64,000 bases of DNA from Conchocele bisecta (GCA_029237695.1 CM055265.1:44571331-44635330); one strand, 5' to 3'. Numbered from the stretch's first letter, positions 1 through 41,828 are shown. The notes: generated by a model not told the origin, from the sequence alone. Numbers and translations: made by a program.

Positions 1-1390
1 GTTGGGGAATTAGACAGCCAGTTATATCCTGGGAGTGGGGATATTGACTGTCTAAAAATCTACCCGTATTGTTGTTCCTGTAGATAAAAATACTGCCATC
101 TCTATCTGTATTTAGACAAAGAATTAATTCTGAGGGGCCAGAATTAGAATTACCGGTACCCATTTTAGAATTGGTCTAATTCCCGGGGTTTGCCCCATGC
201 TCCTCAATTTGGGATGACATTGATATATACATTAGTAGCCATGTAGTTATTCTGAAGCATGCATATTTAAATAACTAACACAATTATTTTAGTTAAGTAC
301 AGTAGATGTTTATTTTATAAAATTTTAAGACGTTTGTGTTCTTTTAAATAATTACATACTTTCATAGAATGTGATAAACAAGGAAGATAACTGGGTAAAG
401 GTTTTCTGCAGTAACTGTAATGTAAAACACCATTTGTGTGAAACTGTAAAACACAATTTGTGAAACACAATTCTCATTTCAAATGGTGATCACTGCATTT
501 GCTTTGAATTGAGAATGTTGCATCAGAATACAGTGAATACCAATTATTTTATACTAAAAGTTAACCCTTTCAACACCACAGACCACTTTGCCAATGTTTG
601 CAAACAGTGTAGATCCAGATGATCCGGCTGGTAACGAGCTGGATCATCAGGATCTGCACTGTTTGTAGATATTTTCTGATTTTCGACAAAAGCGCTCCTT
701 TTCTGATTAATGGAATTGTTCAAAAGTCTACATGGAAGAGTCCATACCAGTTACTTAGGGTGAAAGGGTTAATTGATAATTTTCAAAGTCGATATCGGTA
801 CAGCTGTATATATTGCTCACCCGCTGATGAATGGGAGCTTATGTTGTTGACGACGAAGATCAGACTGATTAAGGCCTTCACTCGTTGCCATTTTCTCAAT
901 TGAACAGTGTTATGCCTGCGTATAGCAATTTTGATCAATCCTGCTTTCTATAAGCACACAAGAACTTTCATAGAATTAAAGGGCGGGAGTTTAAATTGTC
1001 ACCTGCTCTTGTTTCGTATTGTGTCTTCCTTCTCAATAAAAACATGGTTTTACCACACTTCAGAATCTTTTGGTTCTTAAGTACTGTCAAACCATGTTTT
1101 GATGAATAAAATGGCAATTAAAATATAAACAGCAGATGACAAAATGAAATTCAGCATTGTAATTTATAAAATTGACAACATGGTAAGCCTTTGAACTCAC
1201 TCGGCCCGTTTCATTAAACTTTGTAAGACTAAAATGTTTGTAAGTGCAAAATTGTGATAGTCAGTAAATATCACATTAACAATGTTTTCTTGTAAACAAT
1301 TGATGGATTTACATTTATTGAGCATAGGCTGCATATGCATATAGTTTTAGGCTAGCTACTGTCTCTGTTACCATAAATTGAAACGTCATA
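1..1390. other. WDR7 intron, mostly without recognised features
   Basis: This is AT-rich intronic DNA. The stretch at about 600-770 resembles the interior of MITE family A, with words such as GTAGATCCAGAT and CAGGATCTGCACTG. About 979-1165 looks like a decayed family C MITE, and about 1200-1345 like a half copy of family D. No coding exon was recognised. Confidence 0.6.
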
Positions 1391-2449
1391 CAGTCGAACT
1401 TCGATGGGTCGAACCCTGGTAAACTCGTCAGCCATGCTTGCCTCGAACTAGCCTTTAGGTCCCGGCAGAATTCCTATATAAATACGTTAAAACTACCCGG
1501 TATAGGTCGAACTTGTGAAAGTCGAACAACCCTCAATGCCTCGAATCGCTGTCACGCCCGGTCGTGTATAAATCCACTATAAACACCACAAAAACTCGAA
1601 CATGTCAGACGAATGTCTCCAGACTAGTTGATTGACTTTCACACCTATTGTTAACCGGTTGTCAAACAAATCTCAAGTGGTCATTTGAGCGTATACAATA
1701 ACGGCAGTCGTGACCAGCATACATGGTAATTATGCATTGACCAATGTCGGCGAAGTTGTTAGTTAATTAAAGTGGTAATAATTTTGGGACATGTGGAATT
1801 AAATTTCGCTCAGTTTTAATTAATGACCCAAGCATCTGGCCTTTTAAGTTGTAAATCAACATGAACTGTTTTTACTATGATCAGTAATGAGTGTGATGTG
1901 TCATCCGATTTATTCGCCATATAAGCAGGTGAAGCGGAAGACTACGAAGCAAGGCGAGATAACAGACTTCTTCAATACCGGACGTGTATAACTTTCATGT
2001 ATAACTTGTACTGGGTTACATGTGATAGTAAATTATGATATGCAGTGAATGTGGTTCCGGGTCCGAAGTAGTGATGGGGCGACTGGGCATGATCGTATCG
2101 GACTTGGCAATCAAGTCCGCCAATTGTATTTCGTAATCATTTTCTGTTGTTCTCATGTTCTATTGCTGTATAATGGCTATGTAAATAAAAACACACATGA
2201 GTTTGCCGCTTTCTTTATTTCATTAAAGCCTGTTTCTGTTAATAAACGACTGTGACAATCAACCGTAAATGCAAATGTAAGCGCATTTATATGAAACAAC
2301 GTGTCGTAATGACGACTTGTTTCACTTAGTACACTGACCAACTCGTCGATCTGTAATGGTTACAGTAGAAAATCCCGATGGGTCGAACAACGGATGGGTC
2401 GAACTAAAACTTAACCCCGCAGGCTGTTCGACCCATCGAAGTTCGACTG
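1391..2449. mobile_element. Non-autonomous Tc1/mariner-pogo-like element (about 1.06 kb)
   Basis: The left end reads CAGTCGAACTTCGATGGGTC and the right end is its inverse, each flanked by TA as expected for a TA target duplication. No transposase frame was seen inside, so it must have been moved in trans. Placement in the Tc1/mariner/pogo group is inferred from the TA target and the CAGT ends. Confidence 0.8.
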
Positions 2450-2812
2450 TATATTTATTTGTCATCATTCATATTTTCATTCTATCGACCACCCAAACGG
2501 TCCCTGTGCTCAAGGTGGCTTAACATTTGCTTTAAGTTATTGAAGGGTACATCCATCAGTGTTATTGATTTCCTGTTTAGTTTTGCCACCAGTGTTGCGA
2601 ACACTATTGCGATCTACATGTATTCTATTCCCTTTGAGTAATATTCATAATGCCACTAACGGAAGCTAATGATCATTATTATATAACTCATTCTAATATG
2701 CTCAATTCCACATTCCAGCTGGTTCATAAAAAGTGATACAAACCGACAGGACAGTAATATACACTGGCTTATTTTACAACCATCCTTTGTGCCATTCAGT
2801 GCTAATGTCATA

Positions 2813-3064
2813 TTAACTCTTAGACCGCTACACACAACAATTGTCGTCGGCTGTTCCTTTTATATTTTGCCTTATTTCTCAATAAAAAAACATGCTTTGA
2901 CAGCACTTCAGAATCATTTCCAAAGGAAGGAAATGATTCTGAAGTGCTGTCACAGCATGTTGTAAAGTATTCTAAAGTGCTGTGAAAGCATGTTTTATGA
3001 TAAAAATGGAAAATATATAATAAACAGCAGACGACAAAAGTTAAGATAGCGGAGTAAGGGTTAA
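2813..3064. mobile_element. MITE family C, copy 1
   Basis: Ends are of the form TTAACNCTTAGACCGCTA in inverted orientation. The interior is a fold-back around CAGCACTTCAGAATCATTTC. The family is bounded by TTAA-type words, and a piggyBac-like origin is possible but not shown. Confidence 0.75.
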
Positions 3065-3143
3065 TCATTATGTGGTTATATAGTAATTTAAACAAATACA
3101 CTATCAGACTGTATGAATTTGTGTGATGCTCAGTAATGCCATA

Positions 3144-3999
3144 TACGAGGTGAAGTCATAAAGTTCTAGGACTTTGCTTATGTCTAAAGAACCATTTGGT
3201 CATATTGGTTGTGAAATATGTCATTAGAAAGCTAGTTCATTTATGCAAACTGTAACGTATCGGTTCCTTGAAGTAAATCACAATATTTTGTAAAGTAGTA
3301 ATTTATTCACAGGCATCTACGTCAGCACGGCGGAGCAGTTTGACGTCGTTTAACGTAACGTATTAATTATTTAATTGCATTGCTTCATATTGTTTTTGAA
3401 GTGCTGTCCACAAGCCAAATAAACTTATTCATCGCACATGCGCCATTTAGATTTTTATTGTACTGTAACTTGTTTCATTGTATATATTTTCATTACAGAT
3501 TTCAGTGTACATGTATAATAGACATGTGACAATATTTGCTGCCATGGTAAATCACTACACTATGCAGCCAAAAAGGAAAATAACTGCGGAACGTTGCTCC
3601 GTTCATTGACGCGATGTCACAATTTTTTACTTCAAATTTCCTGCACCACCTGCATCCGTGTTACATAATTTGTTTGTTTTCAAAACGAACGAAGTCGAAA
3701 CTGAGCCATTACATAGTTAAGAGCAATACATAGTAATAGCATATACTAGTACTCCGCTCAACTATGAAACTCGAAACACAGGTATTTTAATGAAATGTTG
3801 GATTTTTCAAGTGCTCTGTAGTGACTTTATTTTGTTGCTATAGTTACGCTTTACATGCGTATGGATTGCCGCAAAGTGTATTCTTATTTTCAAAACAATT
3901 AAATTTGGCCAGATAAAATGTCGTATAAAGATGAACAATGTGACAGGTATATTAAACTTTTTATCAAGAAAGTCTGAGACTTTATGACTACACCTCGTA
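3144..3999. mobile_element. Mariner-like terminal inverted repeat element, degenerate
   Basis: The left end TACGAGGTGAAGTCATAAAG is repeated inverted at the right end with a few changes. The interior of about 800 bases has no open frame. The ends resemble those of mariner elements in length and base pattern. This is an inference from the ends only. Confidence 0.55.
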
Positions 4000-4224
4000 C
4001 ATTGTACATGTATTTACAGTGGACAAGTATAAATTTCCTATCCTTACTTTCTGCTCCACATCATGTACATGTAGCTATAATTATTGTTACTTATTTAACC
4101 CCTATCATACCTAATTAACTGTTGTTGAAATTGATAAACTAGATGGTCAGGAGCTGAATGATTCAACAGCTGAATAAGCACAATTTTGTCATGACTATCA
4201 TTATGTGTTTTCGCTGTGTTTCAG

Positions 4225-32954
<28,730 letters not shown>

Positions 32955-32995
32955 TTTATAGTGTACTAGGGCTCGTTATTATAGTGAAACCTCTG

Positions 32996-33243
32996 TATGT
33001 GGCTGTGACTGGAGAAATAGAGCTTATGGGTTTTGCAACCAGTGTTGATCATGATCAGCCTGTGCATCCGCACAGTCTGATCACGATCTGCACTGTTTGC
33101 CATTCCATCAATGAAACACCTGACATACTTCTAACGAGCAATTCAGATCATTATCAGATCATTACACGAGTGTGCTGATTGATCAGGAGCTACACTGGAC
33201 ACAAATCCCATAAGCCACCTTTCTCTAGTCACAGCCACATATA
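32996..33243. mobile_element. MITE family A, copy 3, in the WDR7 3' region
   Basis: A complete copy with ends ATGTGGCTGTGACTGGAG and inverse, starting about 40 bases after the WDR7 stop codon. It probably lies within the 3' untranslated region. Confidence 0.85.
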
Positions 33244-33303
33244 GACCAGACTTATAAATAGGTTACCAAACTTGGAAAATCACGAGTATTCTTCCCATGC
33301 TAA

Positions 33304-33309
33304 AATAAA
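33304..33309 (+). promoter_or_regulatory. Candidate polyadenylation signal of WDR7
   Basis: An AATAAA hexamer lies 350 bases after the WDR7 stop codon. The 3' untranslated region would then contain a complete MITE of family A. Other AT-rich variants occur nearby, so this is only a candidate. Confidence 0.3.
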
Positions 33310-33520
33310 GGATGCCCCCCTGGAAGTTGTTCTAAGGGAAGTTATTAGTGATATTCCATGTTTAGTAATCTAATTATGAGAATCGTCTATAGTGGACACC
33401 CAGAACATTTTCTTTAAATTTAATTTTCATAGGTTTCACTGTAATTTATATTTTTAATAAGATTGTATGTTCTTGATTTCAAAACACAGAAACATCTTGC
33501 AAAATTCAGTTACCTGAATT

Positions 33521-33591
33521 ACAGTGTAACCTCTCTAAACTGGACATGCTGGGGACTTCCCAGGGTTTCCAGTATATAGAGGTTTCACTGT
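33521..33591. mobile_element. Family E MITE
   Basis: A 70-base palindrome with ends ACAGTGTAACCTCTC and GAGGTTTCACTGT. It is slightly more diverged than the 27.9 kb copy. Confidence 0.8.
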
Positions 33592-33920
33592 ACAAACCAT
33601 TCTGAACATGTACTGACAGTACTACTGTCTACTCGTACATGAAATCAGGAAGTTTGAGTGTTTGAGCCTGAGCTGTGCTCAGTATCAACAAGTCAAAATT
33701 CCTGATTTTGAGAGCAAATTTCAAGAACATTCTCGGAGTAATCCTCGGCTAGATATTATTTTGCTCGGACTTGGAGGAACAACGTTTGCCATTCCATTAA
33801 AACGGGCCAATTATGTAGCTAGTGAGATGCTGTGCTTATATATTTCCTTTCCTTCCATGTCTCGATCTCAGTATTCCAGATGACAAGTTACCTTTGATAA
33901 AGGTATTGATTATGAAAAAA

Positions 33921-34156
33921 TGTGGATTGACTGGAGAAATGGGGCTTATGAGTTTTGCGACCAGTGTAGATCCAGATCAACCTGTGCACAGTCTTATCAG
34001 GATCTGCAATATTCGCCATTGCATCAATGAAACGCCAGTGATGATTCTAACAAGCAACATTGATCGTTATCAGGCGACAGGATTGTGCTATTTGATCAGG
34101 AGCTATACTGGTCACATACTCATAATCCGCATTTCTCCAGTCACAGCCACATATAT
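33921..34156. mobile_element. MITE family A, copy 4
   Basis: The left end is damaged (TGTGGATTGACTGGAGAAAT) and the right end intact. It is followed directly by the GA microsatellite. Confidence 0.75.
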
Positions 34157-34163
34157 ATCTGTA

Positions 34164-34191
34164 TGGAGAGAGAGAGAGAGAGAGAGTGAGT

Positions 34192-34282
<91 letters not shown>
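34164..34282 (+). repeat. GA microsatellite
   Basis: About 118 bases of AG dinucleotide repeat with a few TG interruptions. The open frames on both strands here come only from the repeat. Confidence 0.97.
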
Positions 34283-34286
<4 letters not shown>

Positions 34287-34339
34287 TCCAGTAACCGAAA
34301 TATTATAAATTCTCAGCTGAAAAAAAGCGACCTTACAAT

Positions 34340-35323
34340 ATGTGCAATCAGCGTAGCCCCAGATCAGCCTGCGCATATGCGCAGTCTGATCAGGGCCTAC
34401 ACTGATCGCCATTCTGTCAAGCTGGCATTGTGTCCCCGGATAACCAGCTGTGATCGGTCAATGGAGTTTAATGATGATCAATATCTACACTGGTGACACT
34501 CGTCCTAAGGATCGCATTATCAGCTGGTGGTCCATACATGTATAGCAATTATTAATGATGGTATTGCATCCAAAATGTACAGAATATTGTAATTATGTTT
34601 TTCACTCCAAAAAAGTATTTACTAAATGTGTTCTTGCTGTGATAATTGTTCAGTGGAAAACTGGAACTGTTGTTTTAAGTGATTGTGTCTCGGATGGTGT
34701 GTCGGACATTCAGTATGTACGTTAGGCTTCACATGTATAGCAATCAAATGCACCATATAATTTGACCAAATCTCAATGATTTTATGCTGTCTAGCAGACA
34801 GCAATAAACATTTTTGGAGAATTTATCAGATATAAACTTTTAACAGCCCAGTTATACTGGATGAAGGCTGAACATTTGTATCCTCGATAACTCTTCTAAT
34901 AAATGTTGCTTCTTCCTTTCTATGATTATTTTTAATCCTATTTTGCATACTTATTCCAGATTCCAAAAAAAGCAACATATGCCAACGCTTTCTTACATGC
35001 TTTGTTTTAATGATGATTCATGTCAAATTCACAGGTGGAAGACTTGGGCCTGTGACACAAAAAGAATAAAAAAATTATTTGTATCAAAGGTCCAAGTCTT
35101 GCACCTGTGGTCAAATTCAGTGACGTAACGTCAAAATAACAACATGGTGGAAAGCAGAACTCACTCAGAACAAATGGAATGTGAACAAAATGAATGTTGG
35201 TAATTTCTTTTCAATATTGTACATTTGTCATTAATTTTTTTGAATCAACGCACAATTTCAGCTGTCATGGAGTTTATTCATGAATGAACTCTTGTTGTCA
35301 TACACCTGAATGTGGCTACTCCA
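34340..35323. other. Intergenic, fragments of known repeats only
   Basis: A family A fragment (about 34340-34420) and a short piece of the family G hairpin (about 34810-34890) are present. Nothing else was recognised. Confidence 0.4.
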
Positions 35324-35622
35324 GTAGCCGATTTCATCAAAATTGCAAAGTATACTTTTCTAACAAAGTATACTTTGAGGGAGTAATCATTTATTTTCCC
35401 CGAAATGCATTATTTCATATAGAACTAACCGTTGCATATATTTGATGATTAAAAGTATGCAGAAATATGATACTGAATGTATTACATTATCACAGCCAAA
35501 ATGGCTGTGATAATGTAATAAATTCATCAGTATAATAAAAGTTAATAAATTTATCCTAAAATTGAAAATTTCTCTCCCTTTTCTAGAAAAGTATACTTTG
35601 CAATGTTGGTGAAATAGGCTAC
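35324..35622. mobile_element. MITE family B, copy 3
   Basis: The ends are GTAGCCGATTTCATCAA and TTGGTGAAATAGGCTAC, with the central palindrome CACAGCCAAAATGGCTGTG. Confidence 0.85.
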
Positions 35623-35755
35623 TGGTCAATGAAAATGCTTTGATCATAAATCATTTGGCATTGTAATTATTCAGTTACAATGTATATACTTTAACAGACA
35701 GGTAATCTATACTGCTAATCACACATTTTGAACTACACTGCTCATTTGTTGCATA

Positions 35756-36020
35756 TCACATATGAGACAAAGCCATGTGACCTTGTACCTTAGAAGATAT
35801 GTTTGGTATTCATGAAATATATTTACAAAATTTTCGATATTTTCCGTAAATGACGCCGAAAGTTGACAAAATGTTCAGAGCAAATGCGGAATGGGAATGC
35901 CACATTTGCTATGAATCTTTAATCAACTTACGTCATTTACAGAAAATATCACAGTTTCTGTATTAAAATATTTTTCCTGATAAATAGCATATATCTTTGT
36001 AAGTACAACATCACAGGGCC
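35756..36020. mobile_element. MITE family H, copy 2
   Basis: The same fold-back as at 28.4 kb: TTTCGATATTTTCCGTAAATG on the left and its inverse on the right, centred on CAAATGCGGAATGGGAATGCC. Confidence 0.75.
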
Positions 36021-36021
36021 C

Positions 36022-37200
36022 AGGACCCTGAGCATTTAAAACATATGGACATGTAAAGGTCTGGTTTGTCCCTCAGGTACGTTTTTATCTTTGGTTCTTT
36101 TGTTTCCTGGGAGTTGAATTGGGTTATTGCCCATTATAAAAGTAGTAAGACTATTACTGATCCTACTGCTTTTGGGAGGGGCCAAGTGATTCTGGTGTGG
36201 CGAGGACCTGGCATCAGATCAGGATTATTCTGATTTCAGGGCTGAATATATAGTTTTGTTATTGTAAATATTCAGTTCTGATTTTGGGATTTTCCCCCCA
36301 TTTGTACATGTACTTGTACAGGTAATATATGGGATTTAGTACTAAACCCATTGACCCGGCCTTAAATGACCTTAGCTGTTGATAGGCCGTTAAACCCCAA
36401 CAAACAAACAAACAAACATTCTGGTACATATCCAGGGGCCCGTTTCGCTAAAACAACTTAACAATTCTTATTAGATCTTTACATGTCCATATATTTTAAA
36501 TGCTCAAGAGGTCCTGGGGCCCGTTTCACTAAACTTCGTACGACTAAAATGTTTGTAAGTGCAAAATTATGATAGTCTGTAAATTTCAATTGATGGGTTT
36601 ACATTTATTGAGCATAGGCTGCATCCTATGCTCAATAAATGTAAATCCAATAATTGTTTAAAGGAAAGCATTGTTAATGTGAAATTTACAGACTATCATA
36701 ATTTTGCACTTACAAACATTTTAGTCGTAAACAGTTTAGTGAAACGGGCCCCAGGACCCTTAGCATTTAAAACATGTGGACATGTCAAGGTCTGGTTTGT
36801 CCCTCAGGTACGTTTTTATCTTTGGCTCTTTTGTTACCTGGGAGTTGAATTGGGTTATTGCCCATTATTAGAGTAATAAGATTATTACTGATCCTACTGC
36901 TTTTGAGAGGGCCAAGTGATTCTGGTGTGGCGAGGACCTGGCATTAGATCAGGATTATTCTGATTTCAGGGCTGAATATATAGTTTTGTTATTGTAAATA
37001 TTCAGTTCTGATTTTGGGATTTTCCCCCCATTTATACATGTACTTGAAAATGTATATGTACTTGTACAGGTAATATATGGGATTTAGTACTAAACCCATT
37101 GACCCGGCCTGAAATGACCTTAGCTGTTGATAGGCCGTTAAACCCCAACAAACATACAAACAAACAAACAAACAAACAAACAAACAAACAAACAAACAGG
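36022..37200. repeat. Direct duplication of a SINE-like unit around a family D MITE
   Basis: The segment 36022-36420 is repeated at 36752-37199. Both copies run from CAGGACCCT...GCATTTAAAACAT through GGTACGTTTTTATCTTTGG to GGCCGTTAAACCCCAACAAA plus an (AAAC)n tail. A short inverted copy lies at 36470-36512, and the family D MITE at 36515-36752 sits at the junction. The tail type suggests a SINE. Confidence 0.75.
36515..36752. mobile_element. MITE family D, copy 2
   Basis: The ends GGGGCCCGTTTCACTAAAC and inverse are clear, and the centre is the hairpin GAGCATAGGCTGCATCCTAT. Confidence 0.85.
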
Positions 37201-37319
37201 AGAGAACTATTTGATCAGGAGCTACACTGGTCACAAATCCCTTAATTTGTAATCCTATTTTAGGACAAGGGGGACAAGTGACTTTGGTGTGGTATGGACC
37301 TGGCACCAGGTTGGGTTAT

Positions 37320-38010
37320 TGTATCCCGCGATCTCCGTCGGGGGATACTATGGATTTGACAGCGCGCCGCGTCCGCGTCCGCCGCAGACACTTCTTGTCC
37401 GGAGCATAACTCGAACACCCTTTGGAATATTTTCATGAAACTTCACACATGCATAGACCACGACCCGAAGGTGTGTCGCGCACAAGAATGACAACTCTTG
37501 CATAGCTAATTTTTTGGTTATCTCCCTTTTTTGTTTCTCGCACTGATTTCGTGTCCGGAGCATAACTCCACCACCCTTTGGAATATTTTCATGAAACTTC
37601 ACACATGCATAGACCACGACCCGAAGGTGTGTCGCGCACAAGAATGACAACTCTTGCATAGCTAATTTTTGAGTTATCTCCCTTTTTTGTTTCGCGCACT
37701 GATTGACCATAACTCGACCACCCTGTGGAATATTTTTATGAAACTTAGCACATTCAATTAGACCACGAACCGAAGGTGTGTCGTGCACAAGAATGACAAC
37801 TCTTGCATAGCTAATTTTTTAGTTATCTCCCTTTTTTGTTTTCGCGCACTGATTTCCTGTCCGGAGCATAACTCGACCACCCTTTGGAATATTTTCATGA
37901 AACTTCACACATCCATAGACCACGACCCGGAGGTGTGTCGCGCACAATAATGACAACTCTTGCGTAGCTAATTTTTTAGTTATCTCCCTTTTTTGTTTTG
38001 CGCACTCTAC
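37320..38010. repeat. Tandem-repeat element, about 150 bp unit
   Basis: The head GTATCCCGCGATCTCCGTCGG is palindromic with GGGGGATAC. About four units follow, marked by CATAACTCGAACACCCTTTGG and ACAAGAATGACAACTCTTGC. Two more units of the same family are at 40120-40420, followed by a tail with GGGGATACACATGCGC. This suggests one element split by later insertions. Confidence 0.7.
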
Positions 38011-38319
38011 AAACTGGACAATAATGCATGAAGACCCGTTTTCTCGTCTGCTCTGTACACCTTTTCTCGTGTGCTCTGTACACCTTACCTGTAGAGAGAA
38101 CAATAGAAACTGGGAGAACCATGTGCTAGCATGGGCTTGCATGTGCAAATGTCCAGTGCTTGACCACTGCTGACCACAGGTAATTTATACAGGTAAATTA
38201 CTACATTGGGTACTGTGTTGAAAATATTGTGGCATTATGTGGACCTGTGCAGATATATGTAGATAAATATAGGATTATTAAAAAAAAATCTGGGCTCCAG
38301 TAGCAAGCATTATTATTTT

Positions 38320-39010
38320 TTAACTTTTGTTTTCCATTTTTTTTTTTTTTTTTTTTTTTTTTTCATTCTTTTTTTTTCCATTTTTTTTTTCCATTTTTTT
38401 TTTCATTTTTTTTTTTTCATTTTTTTTTTCAAATTATTTTTCAATTTTTGTCTAGTAGCATAAGGTCGTAAGTGCTATATACAGACTATTCACCTGTGCA
38501 TGTGCAACTGACCACTGACCACTTACAGGTAATTTATACAGGTAAATGATTATATTACATTTCCGTAAACTGTGTTGAAAATATTGTGGCAATATGTGGA
38601 CCTGTATATATATGATATGTAGATAAATATAGGACTATTAAAAAACATTCTGGGCTCCAGTAGGGAGCATTATTCTTTTATTTTTTTTAAATTTAATCTT
38701 TTTTTTCCATTTTTTTTTTTATTCTTTTTCAATTTTTTACCTGACCACTAACTTATTACAGGTAATTTATACAGGTACATTATTACATTTCCGTAACTAT
38801 TAACAAAAATTCTGGGCTCCAGTAGCGAGCATTATTATTTTTTTTTTGTATATTACATTTCCGTAAACTGTGTTGAAAATATTGTAGCATTATGTGGACC
38901 TGTGCAGATATATGTAGATAAATATAGGACTATTATTCTGGGCTCCAGTAGCAAGCATTATTATTTTTAATTTTTAAAAAAAGAATTTTCATTTTTTTTT
39001 TTCAAATTCT
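38320..39010. repeat. T-rich tracts with repeated flanks
   Basis: Three long T tracts (the largest about 38335-38450) alternate with copies of TCTGGGCTCCAGTAG and ACATTTCCGTAAACTGTGTTG. The tandem period is roughly 280-350 bases and degenerate. Confidence 0.65.
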
Positions 39011-39080
39011 TTTTCAATTTTTGTCTAGTAGCATAAGGTCGTAAGTGCTATATACAGACTATTATCATATAATAAAACAA

Positions 39081-39161
39081 TTATTGACTAGTGAGCTATA
39101 GAATATAATCTGATATTCTATGGCTCTTAATCTGATATTCTATGGCTCACTAGTCAATAAT
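39081..39161. repeat. Palindrome with tandem core
   Basis: TTATTGACTAGTGAGC and its inverse flank two copies of AATCTGATATTCTATGGCTC. It forms an imperfect hairpin. Confidence 0.6.
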
Positions 39162-39329
39162 TGTATAATATGTTCGGGCCAGTGAAAATTGCTTTCGGGC
39201 TCGAGGTCAAGACGGGACAAGGCGAGGCATCTGATTCCGCGGAATTCTTGTTTACTTATCTCCCTTTGTTGTTTCGTGCTCTGATTTTGTATCCAGAGCA
39301 TAACTCGAACACCCTTTGGAATATTTTTA

Positions 39330-40050
39330 TGCCCCACCACGATAGTGGAGGGGGCATTTAGTGTTACCCTCGTCCGTCCGTCCGTCCGTCCGTCCGTCCG
39401 CACACACGAATGGGTACTTGTTGTAAGCGTACGGGGATCTTATTGGGTAGGGTTAGGATAGTGTTGGGTACTCTTGTTGGGTATTTTTATACAGTAAAAA
39501 CCCAACAAGTATTCATTCGTAGGAACGTGCGTCCCGTCCTCCCGTCCGTCCGTCCGTCCGTCCGTCCGTCCGTCCGTCACAAAACTTTAACACTCGGGCA
39601 AATGTCTCATAATTTCTTCATCCACGTTCGTCCTGCCACCGGCAAGCCCAGGGTCAAGGTCACATACTTGGTGCTTCAAAAACTTTAACGCTCGGGTTAA
39701 TATCTTATAATTTCTGTTTTCTTTCACGGATCAGCTTCATATTTCATATACACATTGCTCTAATGGTCCTCTACCGCCCTGTGCCAAATCCACATTCGTC
39801 CTGCCCCCGCCAAGCCCAGGGTCAAGGTTACATACTTGGTGCTTCAAAAACTTTAACGCTCGGGTAAATATCTTATAATTTCTGTTTTCTTTCACGGATC
39901 AGCTTCATATTTCATATACACATTGCTCTAATGGTCCTCTACTGCCCTGTGCCAAATCCACGTTTGTCCTGCCCCCGCCAAGCCCAGTGTCATGGTCACA
40001 TACTTAGTGCTTCAAAAACTTTAACTCTCAGGTAAAAGAAAATTTTGACT
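39330..40050. repeat. Tandem-repeat element with (GTCC)n tracts, 167 bp unit
   Basis: The head is CCCCACCACGATAGTGGAGG (fold-back). A (GTCC)n tract, a fold-back insert with CGAATGGGTACTTGTTG/CAACAAGTATTCATTCG, and a second long (GTCC)n tract follow. About 2.5 units marked CTTCAAAAACTTTAACGCTC end abruptly inside the 150 bp-unit element. Confidence 0.7.
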
Positions 40051-40756
40051 TAGAATTTGGCCTCATTTATTATCAAAGCGATATGTGGGACATCCGTGTT
40101 CTATGAACACATTTTCTAGTTTATTAAACTTCAAACATGCATAGAAGACGACCCAAAGGTATGTCGCACGTAAGAATGACAACTCTTGCGTCGTTAATTT
40201 CTTAGTTATCTCCCTTTGTTGTTTCGTGCACTGATTTCGTGTCTGGAGCATAACTCGAACACCCGTTGGAATATTTTCATGAAACTTCACACATGCATAG
40301 ACCACAACCCTAAAGGTGTGTCACGCAAGAATGACAACTCTTGCATCACTAATTTTTTAGTTATCTCCCTTTGTTTTTTCCGTCACTGATTTTGTCTCCG
40401 GATCATAACTCGAACACCCTTTTTTCAAACTACTTGTGTATCTGGGGAAGGGGATACACATGCGCTTGTCGACAAGCGTCCATTTCTAGTTCTAATGTCA
40501 GGGCTGAACATATTTTTTCTCGATATAAATATTCCGTTCTGATTTCATGACCTTAGCTGTTGATAGGCTGCTAAACACCAATAAAGAAACGAACAAACAC
40601 AAATCCTTTAAGCCCCATTTCTCCAGTCGCAGATACACGTTATCATGCACAATATCATGTATGATATTTGTGAGGCGCCATATGGAGGGACTTATTGAAC
40701 AGTGTAGACCTTGATCAGCCTGCATATACACTTGTTAGACGTGTGTTAGCTGATCA

Positions 40757-40999
40757 GGGGGCTGTTTCACTAAACTTTGTACGACTAAAATGTTTGTAAG
40801 TGCAAAATTATTATAGTCTGTAAATTTCGCATTAACAATGTTTTCTTGTAAACAATTATTGGATTTACATTTATTGAGCATAGGCTGCATATGCAACCTA
40901 TGCTCAATAAATGTTAATCCATTCATTGAAATTTACAGACGACCCTATATTTGCACTTACAAACATTTTAGTCGTACGAAATTTAGTGAAACGGCCCCC
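40757..40999. mobile_element. MITE family D, copy 3
   Basis: The ends are CTGTTTCACTAAACTTTG and AGTGAAACGGCCCCC. The centre is GCATAGGCTGCATATGCAACC. Confidence 0.8.
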
Positions 41000-41462
41000 A
41001 GGAGCTGGACTGGTAAAAACATATATTACGTGTTTAGTCCTGTTACACAACGTAGTCACATTAGACAATGCAATTTAATCCTGATAGAACACCCTTGTTT
41101 AATCCTACTTCTCTGTTGAAAATATAAATATACAATGTGTAATTGGTTAAAAAATTGACCTTCAAATATAAATAAATCCCGACCATGCCCAATGTTGCAT
41201 TTAATAGTATCTAATACTTACTGAAAGCATTGAGCCTACTTCAGTAACTGAATGACAAAACGTGTTGCCCTCGATCAGACTGTACAGAGACACATACTGA
41301 TGTAGGGTTCTGTTGGGCAGTCAATCATCGTAATATCCCTTTTGTCTGTGGATGGCTCAGATGAAAGGGGTTCAGTTCGGAATCAGTCATTCCTGCACAA
41401 ATTACAAGGATTACTTCCCTTGAGAGTGGGCTAATGTCATTTACTTTATTAATTATATAACA

Positions 41463-41828
41463 TGCCAAATGCCTATAATTCCAGCACAAAAATATTTACA
41501 CAATTCCCTAACATTTGAATGGCCCGTAGCAAGTCTATGTCCAAAATGTATATCCCAGTAAACTCCCATGCCGAACTACTTTCCATAACCGTCAGGCACA
41601 GTTAAAATAATTCTTAAGAAAACGGAAGATAAATTTTGATAAATTTATTTCAAATGCTGGAATTATAAGGAATGAATGGCCTTTTTGTGGAATTTATCGG
41701 GGATATAAACTTGGAAAAGTCGCGGGAATACTGGACGAGGCTTTCCGGCCTTCGTCCAGTATTCCCGCGACTTTTCCAAGTTTATACCCCGATAAATTCC
41801 ACAAAAAGGCCATTCATTCCTATAGTGG
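41463..41828. mobile_element. Hairpin MITE family G, copy 2
   Basis: The arms, about 75 bases each, run from GGAATGAATGGCCTTTTTGT to the exact inverse around the loop GAGGCTTTCCGGCC. A 200-base single arm lies to the left. It is the inverse orientation of the 32.1 kb copy. Confidence 0.8.

Noticed and set aside
3144..3999. Autonomous mariner transposon
   Set aside because: Only the ends are recognisable. No transposase frame or catalytic motif is visible.
34047..34496. Two open frames of about 100-120 codons on opposite strands
   Set aside because: They are produced by the GA microsatellite and an adjacent family A MITE.
37348..38148. Open frames of 109-146 codons with repeated peptide words
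   Set aside because: They are translations of the 150-base tandem repeat, with no protein family signal.
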